This document shows positions 24,736 through 35,489 of a DNA stretch of 64,000 nucleotides, piece by piece. This DNA is from Dactylonectria macrodidyma (lineage: Eukaryota > Ascomycota > Sordariomycetes > Hypocreales > Nectriaceae), in assembly GCA_020744425.1 (NCBI GenBank), contig JAGMUV010000018.1, forward strand, positions 248,001 through 312,000. Direction: 5' to 3'. Every line of letters begins with the position of its first letter. Within the stretch, counting starts at the first letter, position 1. The translations under genes were made by a program, and so were the position numbers. The notes below the pieces were generated by a model that saw only the letters and a list, made by a program, of their open reading frames with translations, was not told the origin of the DNA and searched no databases.

Positions 24736-25659
24736 ATGGCCGTCAAAGTGTACGACTTCAATCCTGCCACTGACGTCCCCTCTCAGGAGGGCAAAGTCAT
24801 CCTCATCACTGGGGCAAACACTGGAATCGGCAAGCAGACGGCCCTTGAACTGGCGAAGCATGGCCCAAAGCACATCTTCATGGCCAGCCGCAGCATCGAG
24901 AAAGGTGATGCTGCCGCAGTCGAGGCTCGCAGTCAAGCTAGCCCAGGCACTCAGGTCTCCAACCTTGAGCTAGACCTCACCTCCTTCGAGTCCATCAAGA
25001 AGGCTGTCAAAGACTTCCTCAGTGTCTCAGACAGGTTGGACATCTTGTACTTGAATGCGGGTGTCCTAGGAGCCCCAGCGGCGCTCACCAAGGAAGGTTA
25101 TGAGATCCAGATGGGCACCAACCATGTTGGGCATGCTGTTCTTCTTAAGCTCCTCACGCCCATTCTTCTCAAGACGGCTAAAACTAGCACCAAGCCGCGT
25201 GTTGTCAGCGTTGCATCTATGGGCTACAAGTACTGTGACCCTCCGCAGATCGCTCTCGATTCGCTCAAGACGATCGACGCGCCCATCGAAGGCTTGCAGC
25301 GGTACACACAGAGCAAGCTAGCCAACATTCTCTATGCGCGCATGTTTGCAGCACGACACCCGGACATCACTACCGTGTCGATCAACCCCGGCGAGGTGGA
25401 CACGCTACTCTTCAAGAGAGAACCAGCTGACGACGGTGTCAAGAACTTGCAGGCACAAGTTGCGCCTGGGTTGGTTGGCCCCGTTGAAGAGGGCGCCAAG
25501 AATCATCTCTGGGCAGGGACAAACGAAAAGGTCAAGTCTGGCGAATTCTATAACCCAGTCGGGGAGGGGGGCCAGTTGGAAAGCCCCGGTACGGATGACG
25601 AGATGGCGGAGAAGCTCTGGGGGTGGACAGTGAAGGAACTTGAGCGGCATGGAATCTGA
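24736..25659 (+). CDS. Short-chain dehydrogenase/reductase (retinol dehydrogenase/WWOX-like)
   Basis: Intronless 307-residue classical SDR. The NAD(P)-binding motif TGANTGIG is at 25-32, the structural NAG at 107-109 in YLNAGV, catalytic Ser161 in VVSVASMGYKY, and Y190-x3-K194 in YTQSK. N130 in NHVGHA supplies the fourth tetrad residue. SRS at 51-53 follows beta-2, a pattern seen in NADP-preferring members, so NADPH is likely. No signal peptide or membrane anchor is visible. The substrate is unknown; relatives act on retinal-like, steroid-like or polyketide carbonyls. The gene is tail-to-tail with a Zn2Cys6 regulator (66 bp between stops) and bounds the AT block. The start lies in context aaaATGG with an A at -3. 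Confidence 0.9.
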   Translation: MAVKVYDFNPATDVPSQEGKVILITGANTGIGKQTALELAKHGPKHIFMASRSIEKGDAAAVEARSQASPGTQVSNLELDLTSFESIKKAVKDFLSVSDRLDILYLNAGVLGAPAALTKEGYEIQMGTNHVGHAVLLKLLTPILLKTAKTSTKPRVVSVASMGYKYCDPPQIALDSLKTIDAPIEGLQRYTQSKLANILYARMFAARHPDITTVSINPGEVDTLLFKREPADDGVKNLQAQVAPGLVGPVEEGAKNHLWAGTNEKVKSGEFYNPVGEGGQLESPGTDDEMAEKLWGWTVKELERHGI

Positions 25660-25725
25660 AGGTGCCGTATGGTTTTGTTTCTGATGATTGCAATAGGGGA
25701 TACTGAGTACATTCTGTGAGATGAA

Positions 25726-27545
25726 TTAAGAAGGGCAGATAATATGCTGCTGAAGGCTCTGCTTTGGCGACCATGACTTGTCCACGTCCATGCTATTCCA
25801 GATACCGGTCGTAGGATCTTGTTCCCTGACGAAAACCTTCGCTCTAATCCCTTTCTCTGGTCGATAAATCTTGATTCTGATCCTGTCACCAGCCCCGTTT
25901 GGCAGTAGCACCTCCACTTGGCTAATTCGTCTTTCTTCGGGAACAACTCGCCGTTTCAACTCGTGGCTCAAGTCGGCGAGGTCGGGGGCCACGTCCTTGG
26001 GATGAATAACCGGAACACAGGAAGGGTTTTCCTCTAGTCTCACGATTTCTTGCGCGACACTCGCCACTACTTCAGCATCCCATAAGCCCTCCCTACTGGC
26101 AGTCGATCCGAGAAGTTGAATTGCCTGGCGTCGGATATGAGACACGCGGCATTTGATGGCGGTAAAGTACAATGGCGCAATCCAGCCTCGGTCTGCCGTG
26201 AAAGAGGTGGCATTTTGGATGTGTTCCAAGCGCGTGTTTGCGAAATCGGTTGCGAAAATCGTGTCATGGAACACTTGCGACTGAGCTATAATGGCTTCAA
26301 AGTTGGCTGTGTGAGCGTCAAATGCCATCTCACCTCGTGGATGAAGACAAGTAGCAGCCATTATAGACGTCATAGTATGGAATAGCCGTAAGTGGAGATA
26401 AGCAATCTGACCACCGAAACCCATTTGAGCGATGAGGGAAACTCTCGATACCTTGAAGACTTTATCCCATGACGCAAGCTGAGTCTGAATGCGTCGCTGG
26501 TGGTGGACCCAGTCGTTGGGGGGGTTTGCATCACTAGAATTAGTCATGGCCATGGCGTGTCGACGTTGAGTCAATCGAATAGTGTCAGCGAGGACCCAGT
26601 CCAGGTTCTTTCTCGCTTGTGCCATTGACTCGAACATGGCCTGCAGGGGCTGCGTATCAAAACTCTGCAGTGTCCTGTACATTCCCAGTGTCCCTCTACC
26701 AAGCAAGAAACAGTTCAAGTTCATTGTTGCAAAGGCCTCAAGGAGCTCGACATCAACTGCGTCGCGAGGTGTCTCAAGATCTATAGCGGAGTCTCCAGGA
26801 GAAATAAGGCTCGCCATAAGCTTCGTCCCATGTTTCAGATGAACTTCTCCTGTTCTGTAATGGCCCAGAAGAAACTCCATGCATGTGAACATCATAGAGA
26901 TGATGAGCGTGATGCGTAAAGATGTTTTACTATTCGACCACAAGCAAGGTTGCATATGGCGAATCGCGATGTTGTAATGCTTTAAGGTGAACTTTTCCGA
27001 GTCACCGGGGAGGTGACTGTCATCCAATTGCATTGAGCATCCACTGTTGCCAACTTTGTGGACAGATCCCAATGCGAGGGCGGCATGCAGTACGGCAGGC
27101 TCCTCAAAACAGGCTCGGAGAACCAAGTCATCCCAGAAGCAAGTTCGAAAGATGCCGGGCAATTTCCCGACTGTGCGATGTCGAAACCAAGAGAAACAAG
27201 CTTGATCATGGTCGTTCAGAGAGTGTAAGGGTCCAGTAGATATGTTGGATTTTAGTGAGGGACGGCTACTGGCCAAATGAGATGACTCCATGCTTCTCTG
27301 GCCACCCCAAATGCCGTAGCCTTCACACCTACGGCCAGTTGAACTGCATTTCTGACAAGAGGGTCTTGCCTCGTCACACTTGATTCTCCGAACTCTGTCG
27401 TACAGGGGATTCAACATCAGCTGAAATGCTTACATATTGGACAGGGCGCATGGATTCGGTAGGTTGAGACTCACTTGCAGGTTCGGCAGCCAGTGCGAAC
27501 CCTGGACTTGCCAGATATGGACGGCCTGGAATGTTGCATCGACAT
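25726..27545 (-). CDS. Zn2Cys6 transcription factor with fungal-specific regulatory domain
   Basis: Two exons, 27545-27475 and 27394-25726, joined across an 80-bp intron (GTGAGT..GACAG), give 579 residues. The intron falls inside the zinc cluster: exon 1 ends TGCRTCK and exon 2 continues VRRIKCDEARPSC, then QKCSSTGRRC, restoring the complete C-x2-C-x6-C-x6-C-x2-C-x6-C cluster at residues 20-47. The downstream ~530 residues are helical and acidic, as in the fungal-specific domain. It presumably binds CGG-type half sites as a nuclear regulator; the target genes are unknown, but proximity suggests the adjacent SDR, hydrolase and transporter genes. An in-frame ATG at 27575 would add ten residues; 27545 is preferred because it has G at -3 whereas 27575 has T. 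A stop in frame lies just upstream of 27575. Confidence 0.87.
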
Positions 27546-29523
27546 GGCGTTAACGGTGAAGAGCTGACGATGCATACAGCGTCTGGGATGTCAGTGGGAA
27601 AACTAGATGTCGTTGAGTGAAAATTTAGTGGCCAGAGATGATTGACCGGTGCCAGATACGAGACATCAGATTCGGAAACGCAGTCAAGATGCGGCATGGT
27701 CGGATGACGTGGAATCCTGCAGGCCTGACATGCACGTTGATTTGTCTGTTCGGGTATTCTGCAAACTGATTGGTAGAGATACGAAAATGTCCCACTTCCC
27801 TGATGGTCCCGGAATTCACCTTGACACCGGAACGGTATTCCTCTGTTTGCAACCACCCAATGCAATTTGACCAAATGCATCTGACGACTGTAACATAGGC
27901 GAAGTGTATCAGGTTTATATAGTCTCTTACTACGTACTGCCGTCTTAGTCATCATTATGCGAATTCGAGCATAATCCAGTGGTCGAGAGAGTATGCCTCC
28001 AAATTTGTTGCTCAACTCTAGGGCACCTGGTGGAAGCAGCGTGTTCTTCATGGATTTGTTACCTGGGAACATTAGGACCGCCCGCGGCCCATTCAAACCA
28101 GCAGCATAATGGTCGGGTCATGGAGGTGGTGCAGGACGAAAGTGACATATCGCAATCGAAAGCGAACCATACCGGCTGTGAGGTTACATAGGTGGTATAG
28201 GGTAGCTTCCGGGATGCGAGTCAGAGAGAACTGACTACTGTAAGACGACTGCCACCCAATGCGCAAGGTAGGTCGCATACATTTGCTAAACTGAGTCATC
28301 AGTAAGGCTGTGCGCTCGACCAAGGGTGAGTTGCTGGCGAAGGGGAAAAAACGCTGTTTTCTTCCTAATTTGATCATTTCTAAGACCCTATGCTTCCACG
28401 GTTGGATGCCACAAACACTCCCGTATAAGCAGGGTATCTCATGCTCGTCTATAGAAAGGAGATTGCCTCCTTTTAGTCAGATAGACAATCCACAGAGGAG
28501 CGGAGTTTGGTTCTGCGGAGTTATGCAACATTTTCTAGGCAATGAGACCTCACAATTAGTAAGACTCAATCTACATGCTTTGAACTTTAAGATGACCCTG
28601 TAATCCCACTAGCGTATCTGCAGCCTGCTGACATGTGGGGTATCTTGGATATTAGCCTCGTTGAAACCCTGGACTCACACGGACTCATGACATAGTTGTA
28701 TCCTTTTTGTAGATCTGATGTCCATCATTCGCCAGTGTGCCTGTCCGTCTGAGCCAGGATCACTTCCTGTTGTCCCATCCTCTGGAGCGGCATGAATCAA
28801 AGATCCCGAGAGTGGTGGCTGTGTTGGCGGCTGAACCGACTTCCGACGCTTCTGCAACCTGATGACATGACATGTCTTCCTGTGATGCCGCGACGTCATG
28901 ACTGTGACCTCACTTGCACAATCAGGCACTAGCAAGTAACTCATATTGTATAGAACTAGGACGTAAACGGGCCGTTTCCGTTGTCAAATGAAGTTCCATG
29001 AAGCCACATAGAAGCCGAAGGTCATGGAATGGCCCGCCATGGCGAAGGTAAAGTTTGCCGGGGCTCGCTCGTACCGGAAAGGCACCGTCATACAGCCGAA
29101 GGACAAGGTAAGTATCTTCAAGTCATAAACTGCAAAATGAATTGCGGATCGCTACGTAGGCAAGTATGTTGCATCTTGACCTAGAAGCGAGACCGGCGTT
29201 TCTGCGCAGCTGCTAAGTTAGGTAGGTGGTAGTTGAGAAGAACTGGGTCAACCCAAGCGTTCATGCATCTTGGCATGACGATGGTTCCACGAAGAGAGGC
29301 TCAAGTGACGCGCGTCTTGTAATATGCTGCAATGGGACAGTCGTGATTGCGACCCGTCTGGCGACGTTGGAAGTTGTTTCTTCGGTCCTTGGGACCAGGA
29401 CATCGTCGAATATAAAGATAGGACACTGTCTCTGTCGTTGTGAGAATTATTGTCACACTTGCAAGCCATCACCTGCGAAACTAGAACTAGCAAACAGCAA
29501 TCAGCAACCGACTATCAGACAAC
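27546..29523. other. Intergenic, no gene recognised
   Basis: About 2 kb between the divergent regulator and the secreted hydrolase. It must hold both promoters. Several 70-100 codon ORFs exist on both strands (for example 28675-28944 minus, 28310-28603 plus) but none shows a motif, a signal peptide or a splice-consistent extension. Composition is normal, so this is not a RIP block. Confidence 0.45.
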
Positions 29524-30573
29524 ATGAAGCTCGTGACATGTGGGATCGCTCCGCTCGGCTTGATGTCGATTCTCGCTCCTATGGCAGCAACAGCGCAAAA
29601 CATGTCATACGGAGCCGACAACTTCTATCGCAGCGACATCGTCACGGTCCAACCCATCACTTTCCCGACGCAATATCGGACAACTGTGGCTGGCAACCTC
29701 TTTACCCGCAACAACCTCACTCGCAGCGCTGGGGCGCCAGCCATTATCGTCGGTCATCCCATGGGTGCCGTCAAGGAGCAGAGTGCCAACTTGTACGCTA
29801 CGAAGATGGCTGAGCAAGGCTTCGTCACCGTTTCTCTCGACCTCCCGTTCTGGGGCGGTAGCAATGGCGAGCCTCGTAATGCTGTCTCTCCAGACTTTTA
29901 TGCAGAGGCATTCAGCGCGGCTGTCGACTATCTCGGCTCGCTGGGCTTTGTCGACAAAGGGCGCATTGGCGGTCTTGGAATCTGCGGCAGTGGTTCTTTC
30001 ATTATCAGTGCGGCCAAGATCGACCCGCGCCTCAAGGCCATTGCCACTTCGAGCATGTACGATATGGGCTCTGCTTCCCGCCACGGATTGGAGAAGTCTC
30101 TTAGCGTCGAGCAACGCAAAGAAGTCGTGGCAGAGGCAGCAGAGCAACGATGGATCGAAGCCCGCGGTGGTGCGATTCAATACACTGGTGGAACACCTCA
30201 TGAGATCACGGCCGATTCAAATGCCGTAGCACGAGAGTTTTACGACTTCTATCGAACCACGCGAGGCGAATTTACACCCATTGGCTCCTCGCCGAACCTC
30301 ACGACGCACCCGACGCTTTCAAGCAACGTCAAGTTCCTCAACTTCTACCCGTTCAACGACATTGACACCATCTCGCCGCGCCCGATGCTCTTCATTACGG
30401 GCGACCAGGCCCATTCGCGAGAGTTCAGCCAAGACGCCTATGCGCGTGCTGCAGAGCCCAAGGAGCTGTTCTGGGTGCCAGGCGCCGGCCACGTTGACCT
30501 CTACGACCGCGTGGCTCTCATCCCATTCGACAAGCTCACCCAATTCTTCCGAAAGAACCTTGCCAGCAACTAA
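29524..30573 (+). CDS. Secreted YcjY-like alpha/beta hydrolase (polyketide transferase-like)
   Basis: Intronless 349-residue protein. Residues 1-25 look like a signal peptide (MKLVTCG..APMAATAQ). The core has VGHPMGAVKEQS (76-87) and SLDLPFWGGS (104-113), characteristic of the YcjY-related branch that includes fungal proteins annotated as polyketide transferases. The nucleophile elbow reads LGICGSGSF, with Cys154 at the position usually held by Ser. Asp294 in FITGDQAHS and His323 in GAGHVDLYD complete a likely triad. Cys in this position is also known from dienelactone hydrolases. Substrate unknown; ester, thioester or lactone cleavage or acyl transfer is plausible. The predicted secretion is odd if it acts on an intracellular polyketide, so the signal peptide deserves a check. 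Neighbours are the Zn2Cys6 regulator upstream and a convergent SDR. Confidence 0.82.
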   Translation: MKLVTCGIAPLGLMSILAPMAATAQNMSYGADNFYRSDIVTVQPITFPTQYRTTVAGNLFTRNNLTRSAGAPAIIVGHPMGAVKEQSANLYATKMAEQGFVTVSLDLPFWGGSNGEPRNAVSPDFYAEAFSAAVDYLGSLGFVDKGRIGGLGICGSGSFIISAAKIDPRLKAIATSSMYDMGSASRHGLEKSLSVEQRKEVVAEAAEQRWIEARGGAIQYTGGTPHEITADSNAVAREFYDFYRTTRGEFTPIGSSPNLTTHPTLSSNVKFLNFYPFNDIDTISPRPMLFITGDQAHSREFSQDAYARAAEPKELFWVPGAGHVDLYDRVALIPFDKLTQFFRKNLASN

Positions 30574-31021
30574 GCCTAGCATTTTGGCGAGCCCTTGTCT
30601 CCGGAGGGTTAGTCTATAGTGTTGATGGTGACATTTGCCTCATGCTTATATTGTCATCTTTGGCGTGAGCATCAATGAGAAAGACCTCAAGGGATCCCAT
30701 TTGCGGGGCTTTCCTTCTTCTTTTTCGATTATAGGCACTTAAAGATGCCGGTAGAATAGTATTACGTTCTTGGCCATCGCCGTTTGAGGGTTTTTGTAGA
30801 TTGTTAGATGCAGCACTTTCGACTCTTCTCAATCTAACATCTATGGGTTCGTTTCATGGCATGTATATCCCAAGTACCCGTGCGTATAGAGTGATATGGA
30901 GTAGTCGGAATAAGGCACCTTGCTTGTCGCGATGTTCTGCAAGTGATGAAACTCAGCAAGGCAAAGATATTTTCGCAATCATTAATTCAGCAGCATGGTG
31001 TATCACCCCAACATACTCAAG
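30574..31021. other. Convergent 3' region between hydrolase and SDR
   Basis: 448 bases between two stop codons. Contains only short chance ORFs; no hairpin, repeat or RNA gene stood out. Confidence 0.5.
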
Positions 31022-32239
31022 TTAAAACAGGCCAAGCTCCACCGGCGATGGCTTGATTTGATCCCGTTGGATCTCCTGCATCAAATCATTCCCATCGTAC
31101 TCGTCGAGATCCAGATCCATGTAGCCCCTGGGTGCCCACTTTCTCGCTGCAACAAAGAGGGATCGTCCGTTGATGCTGGAGTCGCTAAGGATGCGCAGCA
31201 AGCATTGTCCCGCATCCTCAGCCGTGGCAAATTGGACTCCAGTCGCCTCCACCTGATCGAAATCCTCTTTGGAGAGAATATCTGTTCTCACGTACCTGCT
31301 GCCATTAGTAATTGTGCTCTTTCTCTAGGAGAATAAGCATGTAGTATGTACTCACCATGGAGCAACAATGTTCACACGGCTGCCATAGTAGAACGCTGTC
31401 CGTCTCATCGAATGCATAATTCCACGAATGGCCCATTTAGTTGCGGAATACTGCGGCCCCCGTGGACAATCGAGGTATCCAGCTCCGGAGCTGGCGAGAA
31501 CCAAGCAAGTGTCCTCTTGATTGTCGGAGACCTCCGATCCATTCTGCTTGACAAAGTAGTGCATCGACAGCTTGACGGTGAACAATACACCATTAAGATT
31601 GACGTCGATGATGCTGAGATTTGGTTCGACCGATTCTATGTCATCCTCTAACGAGCTGTTAGCAAGGGCGATCAAACCGTGCTGCGATGATTCATGGTAG
31701 TGAGTATCATAATTACCGAAGGAAAACACTGGGTCTTTATATATGATTCCCGCGTTGGCTACCACGTAATGGATTCGACCCGACGGCGAAAATGAGGCGG
31801 CCTCTCGGAACAAGCGTGTCTGGTCCGCCCACTTGGTAACATCGCACGGGACGAATTTTGTGCTATTAGTAGTAAGCAAGTCGACTGATGTTCAGCTTTT
31901 TCATCTACTCAACACCAACTTTGGCAGCTCAGAGGCTAGCTTCTCCCCCAATGGGATATCTTTATCGCCAAAGCAGACAAAGGCTCTGTAATGGATACTT
32001 GTTAACTGGCGTAGGTAGGTGGTGGATGTCTTTGACGCACTTTGCTGCGATTAGGGCTTGAACGTAGGCTTTACCCAGCCCGGACGCTCCTGACGTGATG
32101 GCGTATCAGCAGATTGGACTCTATCATGGTGCCTTAAACAACAGTAAATAGGAGTAATGAGCCAACCTCCAGTGACGACGGCGGTTTTTCCGGTCAAAGC
32201 GGCCGTATCGAAGTCGATTTCGCAGTTCACAGGAGCCAT
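31022..32239 (-). CDS. Short-chain dehydrogenase/reductase, five exons
   Basis: Exons 32239-32167, 32089-32041, 31985-31920, 31862-31356 and 31295-31022 (introns 77, 55, 57 and 60 bp) give 322 residues. Splicing restores TAVVTGGASGLGKAY (glycine-rich NAD(P) loop, about residues 19-33), AFVCFGDKD, KFVPCDVTKW and VVANAGI (NAG motif). The catalytic region is ASSGAGYLDCPRGPQYSATK with Y-x3-K, and IVAPWYVRTD follows the active site as in classical SDRs. Intron 3 uses a weak donor, GTTGGT; it is needed for phase and gives the family-like ELPNTKFV, so I keep it. No targeting signal; probably cytosolic and NAD-linked (acidic DKD after beta-2). The substrate is unknown. It is convergent with the secreted hydrolase and co-oriented with the sugar porter upstream. 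Confidence 0.82.
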
Positions 32240-33162
32240 GGTTCGATGTGAATTGAGCTCAGGCAGAAGGGGCCGAAGTTGAATGAGCAGTTTTCTTCTT
32301 GTCTCTTGCTTGTTGTGCACGATTTCATACCAAGGATCTGGCCCTGTCATCAGTATATATAGTGGAAACAGCCAGTCATGTTTACAGCATGACTACCTAC
32401 TCATAACGCAGAGCCCTCTTCGGAGTTGAGCCGACGCTTGCGGGTCACACTCGCTTCTGTGGGGCATGCACGATAAGTTGGTGGCTTACGTACCTCGCAG
32501 GTATCCTGTATGTATCTATCAATTAGCCTAAAACTGATGTGAGCGGCATTTGGATGAGCAGCTGGAGCTTTTCCAGCGAACAGCCCCGGAATGACGCAAG
32601 CCTAGGATACGTGCATTCTTGTGCTCTCTAGTGAGTTGATCGTGCTATAGTCACATCAGACTTCGCAAAGCTCACTAATCCACAGTTATCTCCCCTCCGT
32701 CATCTATTGGATATCGGACCCCGCTCTAAAGGGACGCCAGGCCATTATGGCCCTTCCCATATGGTACCTCCTTACATTTCTCGCAGGGGAGTTTGTTAGA
32801 TTTAGCGGATGGTCGAAGATGATGTTTACTGCATCATGGCCCTGGCCCGTGGTAGATGGAGCCCCGGCGCCCTGATTTAAGAGTGAGATGTTTCCGCGTG
32901 GAAAACCGCGAAGATCAACAGGTAAAATCAGGATAATACTCCTTAGGGAGTCGTTGTGTGCCGACACACTAGAACACGAACGTCATGCTATCGCCGGCGG
33001 AAGAGCAGAGTTTCAGTAACTGACCAGAAGCGGCGAGCACATAGATCCTTGGGTAAGAATAACAATCATGTTCCCGAGATTTCAACTCTTTAGCTTTCAC
33101 GATCGCAAAATTTACTTTCGTACGGCCGCACATATTGGAGAGACATGGCTTTCCAGAGGTAC
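32240..33162. other. Intergenic, SDR promoter and sugar porter 3' region
   Basis: 923 bases with small unrelated ORFs (for example 32704-32967 minus). tatatatag at 32355-32363 could serve as a TATA element for the minus-strand SDR, whose start is at 32239. Nothing else recognised. Confidence 0.45.
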
Positions 33163-34799
33163 TCAACACACCCCTTTTCCGGCCTCCTCGTTGTACACAA
33201 TCTCAATCTCTCTCCCATCCTTGGCGTGCTCAACAACTCTCTCACGCTTCTCCTTGTCAAACAGATCGTCAACCTCCTCGAGAGTCAATCCTCGGGTTTC
33301 CACCCAGACTAAAAGGACGAAGACCAGCATCAGGACGTTAAAACAGCCGTTGACCATGTAAAACTTCCAGCCGATGGCCTGAAGACCAAACGGCACAGCC
33401 ATAGCCGCCAAGAGGCCGCAACACTTGGTGGTAAAAGTATAGATGCCCATGCCCACGCCTCTTATCTCAAAGGAAAGGACTTCTGGCGGATACAAGACCG
33501 TGAGCGGCGTGATGCCCCACCCGTAGGCGGCATTGTACAAGAAAATGATGGCAATGGTGCCGTAGATGCCCGAAGTATTGGTCGATTCTCCGTACAACTT
33601 CGTCAGTCCGCCGAAGAGGAGGAGAAGGGCAGTCTGGAGTGCGAGACTGGCGGAGCATAGCCATTTCCGACCTAGCCAATCAGCATACCAGGACGACACA
33701 ACGGCAACGACAAGAGTGAAGGAGGCGAGAATGACGTTGATCTGGAGCTGGGTGTCTGGACTCTCAATGCCAGCACCCTGAAGCATGTCGCCGAAATAAA
33801 AGGTAATGATGTTAGTCCCTGGAAGCATGACAATGGCCGAGAAGGTAGAGGTGAGGAGCAGGCGCTTCCGATTGGATTTCTTAGAGACGGCGTGGAACAC
33901 AGACACAGTGTGGTCTTTCTCGAAGGCAATCGTATCCGCAATCTCACGGTAATGGACCTGGACCTGCTCAAGCTCGCCACCGTGAACGACGCTGAGGATT
34001 TCCAGAGCCTCCTCGTGGCGATCTTGGCCGATGAGCCAGCGGGGCGACTCGGGAACAAATTGCAACATAAAAAAACAAGCGATACTGGGTGCGGCCTGGA
34101 GGAGGCTTGGAATACGCCAGGCGTACGTGGAGTCGAGATTCTGGGTCTAGAGTTGGAAAGAGGGTAGGCAAGTCAGTCTAAACTTCTGGAGTCACTTCGT
34201 TTCATCGTACTGCATGTCTCACTTACCCCATAACAGACCCCAGCTGCGAGCAAGGTGCCGACTCCCCAACAAGCGTAATACATACCGAGAGCGAAGCCTC
34301 GATACTCTACGGGGGTAGTCTCGGCCACCAGTGTCGGGGCGGCCGTCTGAGCCAGGCCCATGCCTCCGCCGACGATGCATCGGCCTGCGATGAACATGGC
34401 GATATTCTGCGACGAGCCTTGGATGACGCCCCCAATCAGCGTCAATAGCGCCGACCAATAGACGGCCTCTCGCCGGCCTCGCCAGTCAACCAAGAGGCCG
34501 GCAAAGGGTGCGACGACGGCACCGCCGACATACGAGATGGCCGTGTTGAGGGATTTTGTCGTGGTTGTGAGGGTGAAGTATTCGCTGTATGTGGGCATGA
34601 CATTGAGACTGCCCATGAGCGAGCTGTCAAAACCGACAAGCTGGAAATGGATGAGAGGTCGTCATCATCGTTGACCAGTCTGGCCAGTCTATGCAGGGAC
34701 AAGACATACCACCGAGTCCACCACAGACAGCGCAATCAGACATGCCACAAGCCATTTCTTGTCCCGTGGAACAAAGCGCGACAGTTTTCGAGTCGCCAT
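33163..34799 (-). CDS. MFS sugar porter (hexose/lactose permease-like)
   Basis: Three exons, 34799-34710, 34640-34227 and 34146-33163, with introns of 69 and 80 bp, give 495 residues. Exon 1 contributes a cytosolic basic N-terminus and the start of span 1, and splicing restores VDSVLVGFDSSLMGSLNVM, the sugar-porter helix-1 signature. Also visible are DWRGRRE (loop 2-3), GRCIVGGGMGL, the central FVPESPRWL and the C-terminal ETRGLTLEEVDDLF. Twelve spans are expected; it acts at the plasma membrane by proton symport. The sugar is not predictable. It is divergent from the ADP-ribosylglycohydrolase-fold gene, 690 bp between starts, sharing a promoter rich in GTGGGG hexamers. The C-terminus ends EEAGKGVC. 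Confidence 0.88.
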
Positions 34800-35489
34800 T
34801 TTCGTTGTGCTGCTGGGTCAGTTCAATAGGTCACGCGTACAATTGAAATGTTAGGATAAAGAGACAGTTTTGACTTGAGGCCTAGAGACAAACCTAAGCC
34901 AGGTCACGTCTACTTATGGCCCGCCCCCACTTATGGTCGATCCTGCGACGTCTGACTCGTAAGGCTATCTGGAGATAGCCGAGGGGACGTTATTATCACG
35001 AACCTAGCCTGGGGTTGATCCTACAATACGACGTGCGGGATAAGGGTATATAAGGATCGGCCCCCACTCTCCCCCAGCTTTTCCCTAAATTGTAAGTCAG
35101 GAGGTAGGTGGGGAAAAGCCGACAGTGGGGGATATCATCATCCGTGATAGAAACTGACCTAGCCGCGTAGATACTGGACTGCTACGTTGTAGCAATGTAA
35201 CCTGGTTGCGGGGTTCGTGCCTCGCTGACAGTCAAACCCCGATTGTCCCCGTGGAAGACAGATCAGCTATTGGACAGCAGCCGCTTCATTGAAGTTGTGT
35301 CAGGGTCTTAATTACTAAGTAAGTAGTATTTATCTACTACTTTGAGGCACATACGCAGGGGCGGAGGGTCATGCGGAAGGCAGCGGTGAATGGATCACTC
35401 AAACCGGTCGTACAATCCAAGCCAGAACGACAACAAACCTGTCCAGCGGAAACACGGTAACACCCAAAAGGAAAGAGACAAAGCCCGTC
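34800..35489. promoter_or_regulatory. Shared promoter of sugar porter and glycohydrolase, with CreA-like motifs
   Basis: 690 bases between divergent starts. A plus-strand TATA box, TATATAAG, is at 35047-35054. SYGGRG-type hexamers (the consensus of the carbon-repressor CreA/Mig1) occur as GTGGGG near 35108 and 35126, and as its complement near 34925 and 35062. An inverted repeat lies among them. A 94-codon upstream ORF starts at 35390 and overlaps the glycohydrolase start in another frame; its ATG has T at -3. Glucose repression of both genes is plausible but unproven. Confidence 0.5.
35061..35131. repeat. Two-part inverted repeat in the shared promoter
   Basis: The outer arms CCCCCACT (35061-35068) and AGTGGGGG (35124-35131) and the inner arms GCTTTTCCC (35077-35085) and GGGAAAAGC (35111-35119) are perfect complements, nested symmetrically around a 25-base centre. 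Each outer arm contains a CreA-type hexamer. It could be a dyad operator or an old duplicated site. Confidence 0.75.

Noticed and set aside
25532..25946. Minus-strand ORFs overlapping the SDR and regulator ends as genes
   Set aside because: They are reverse or alternative-frame shadows of two well-supported genes.
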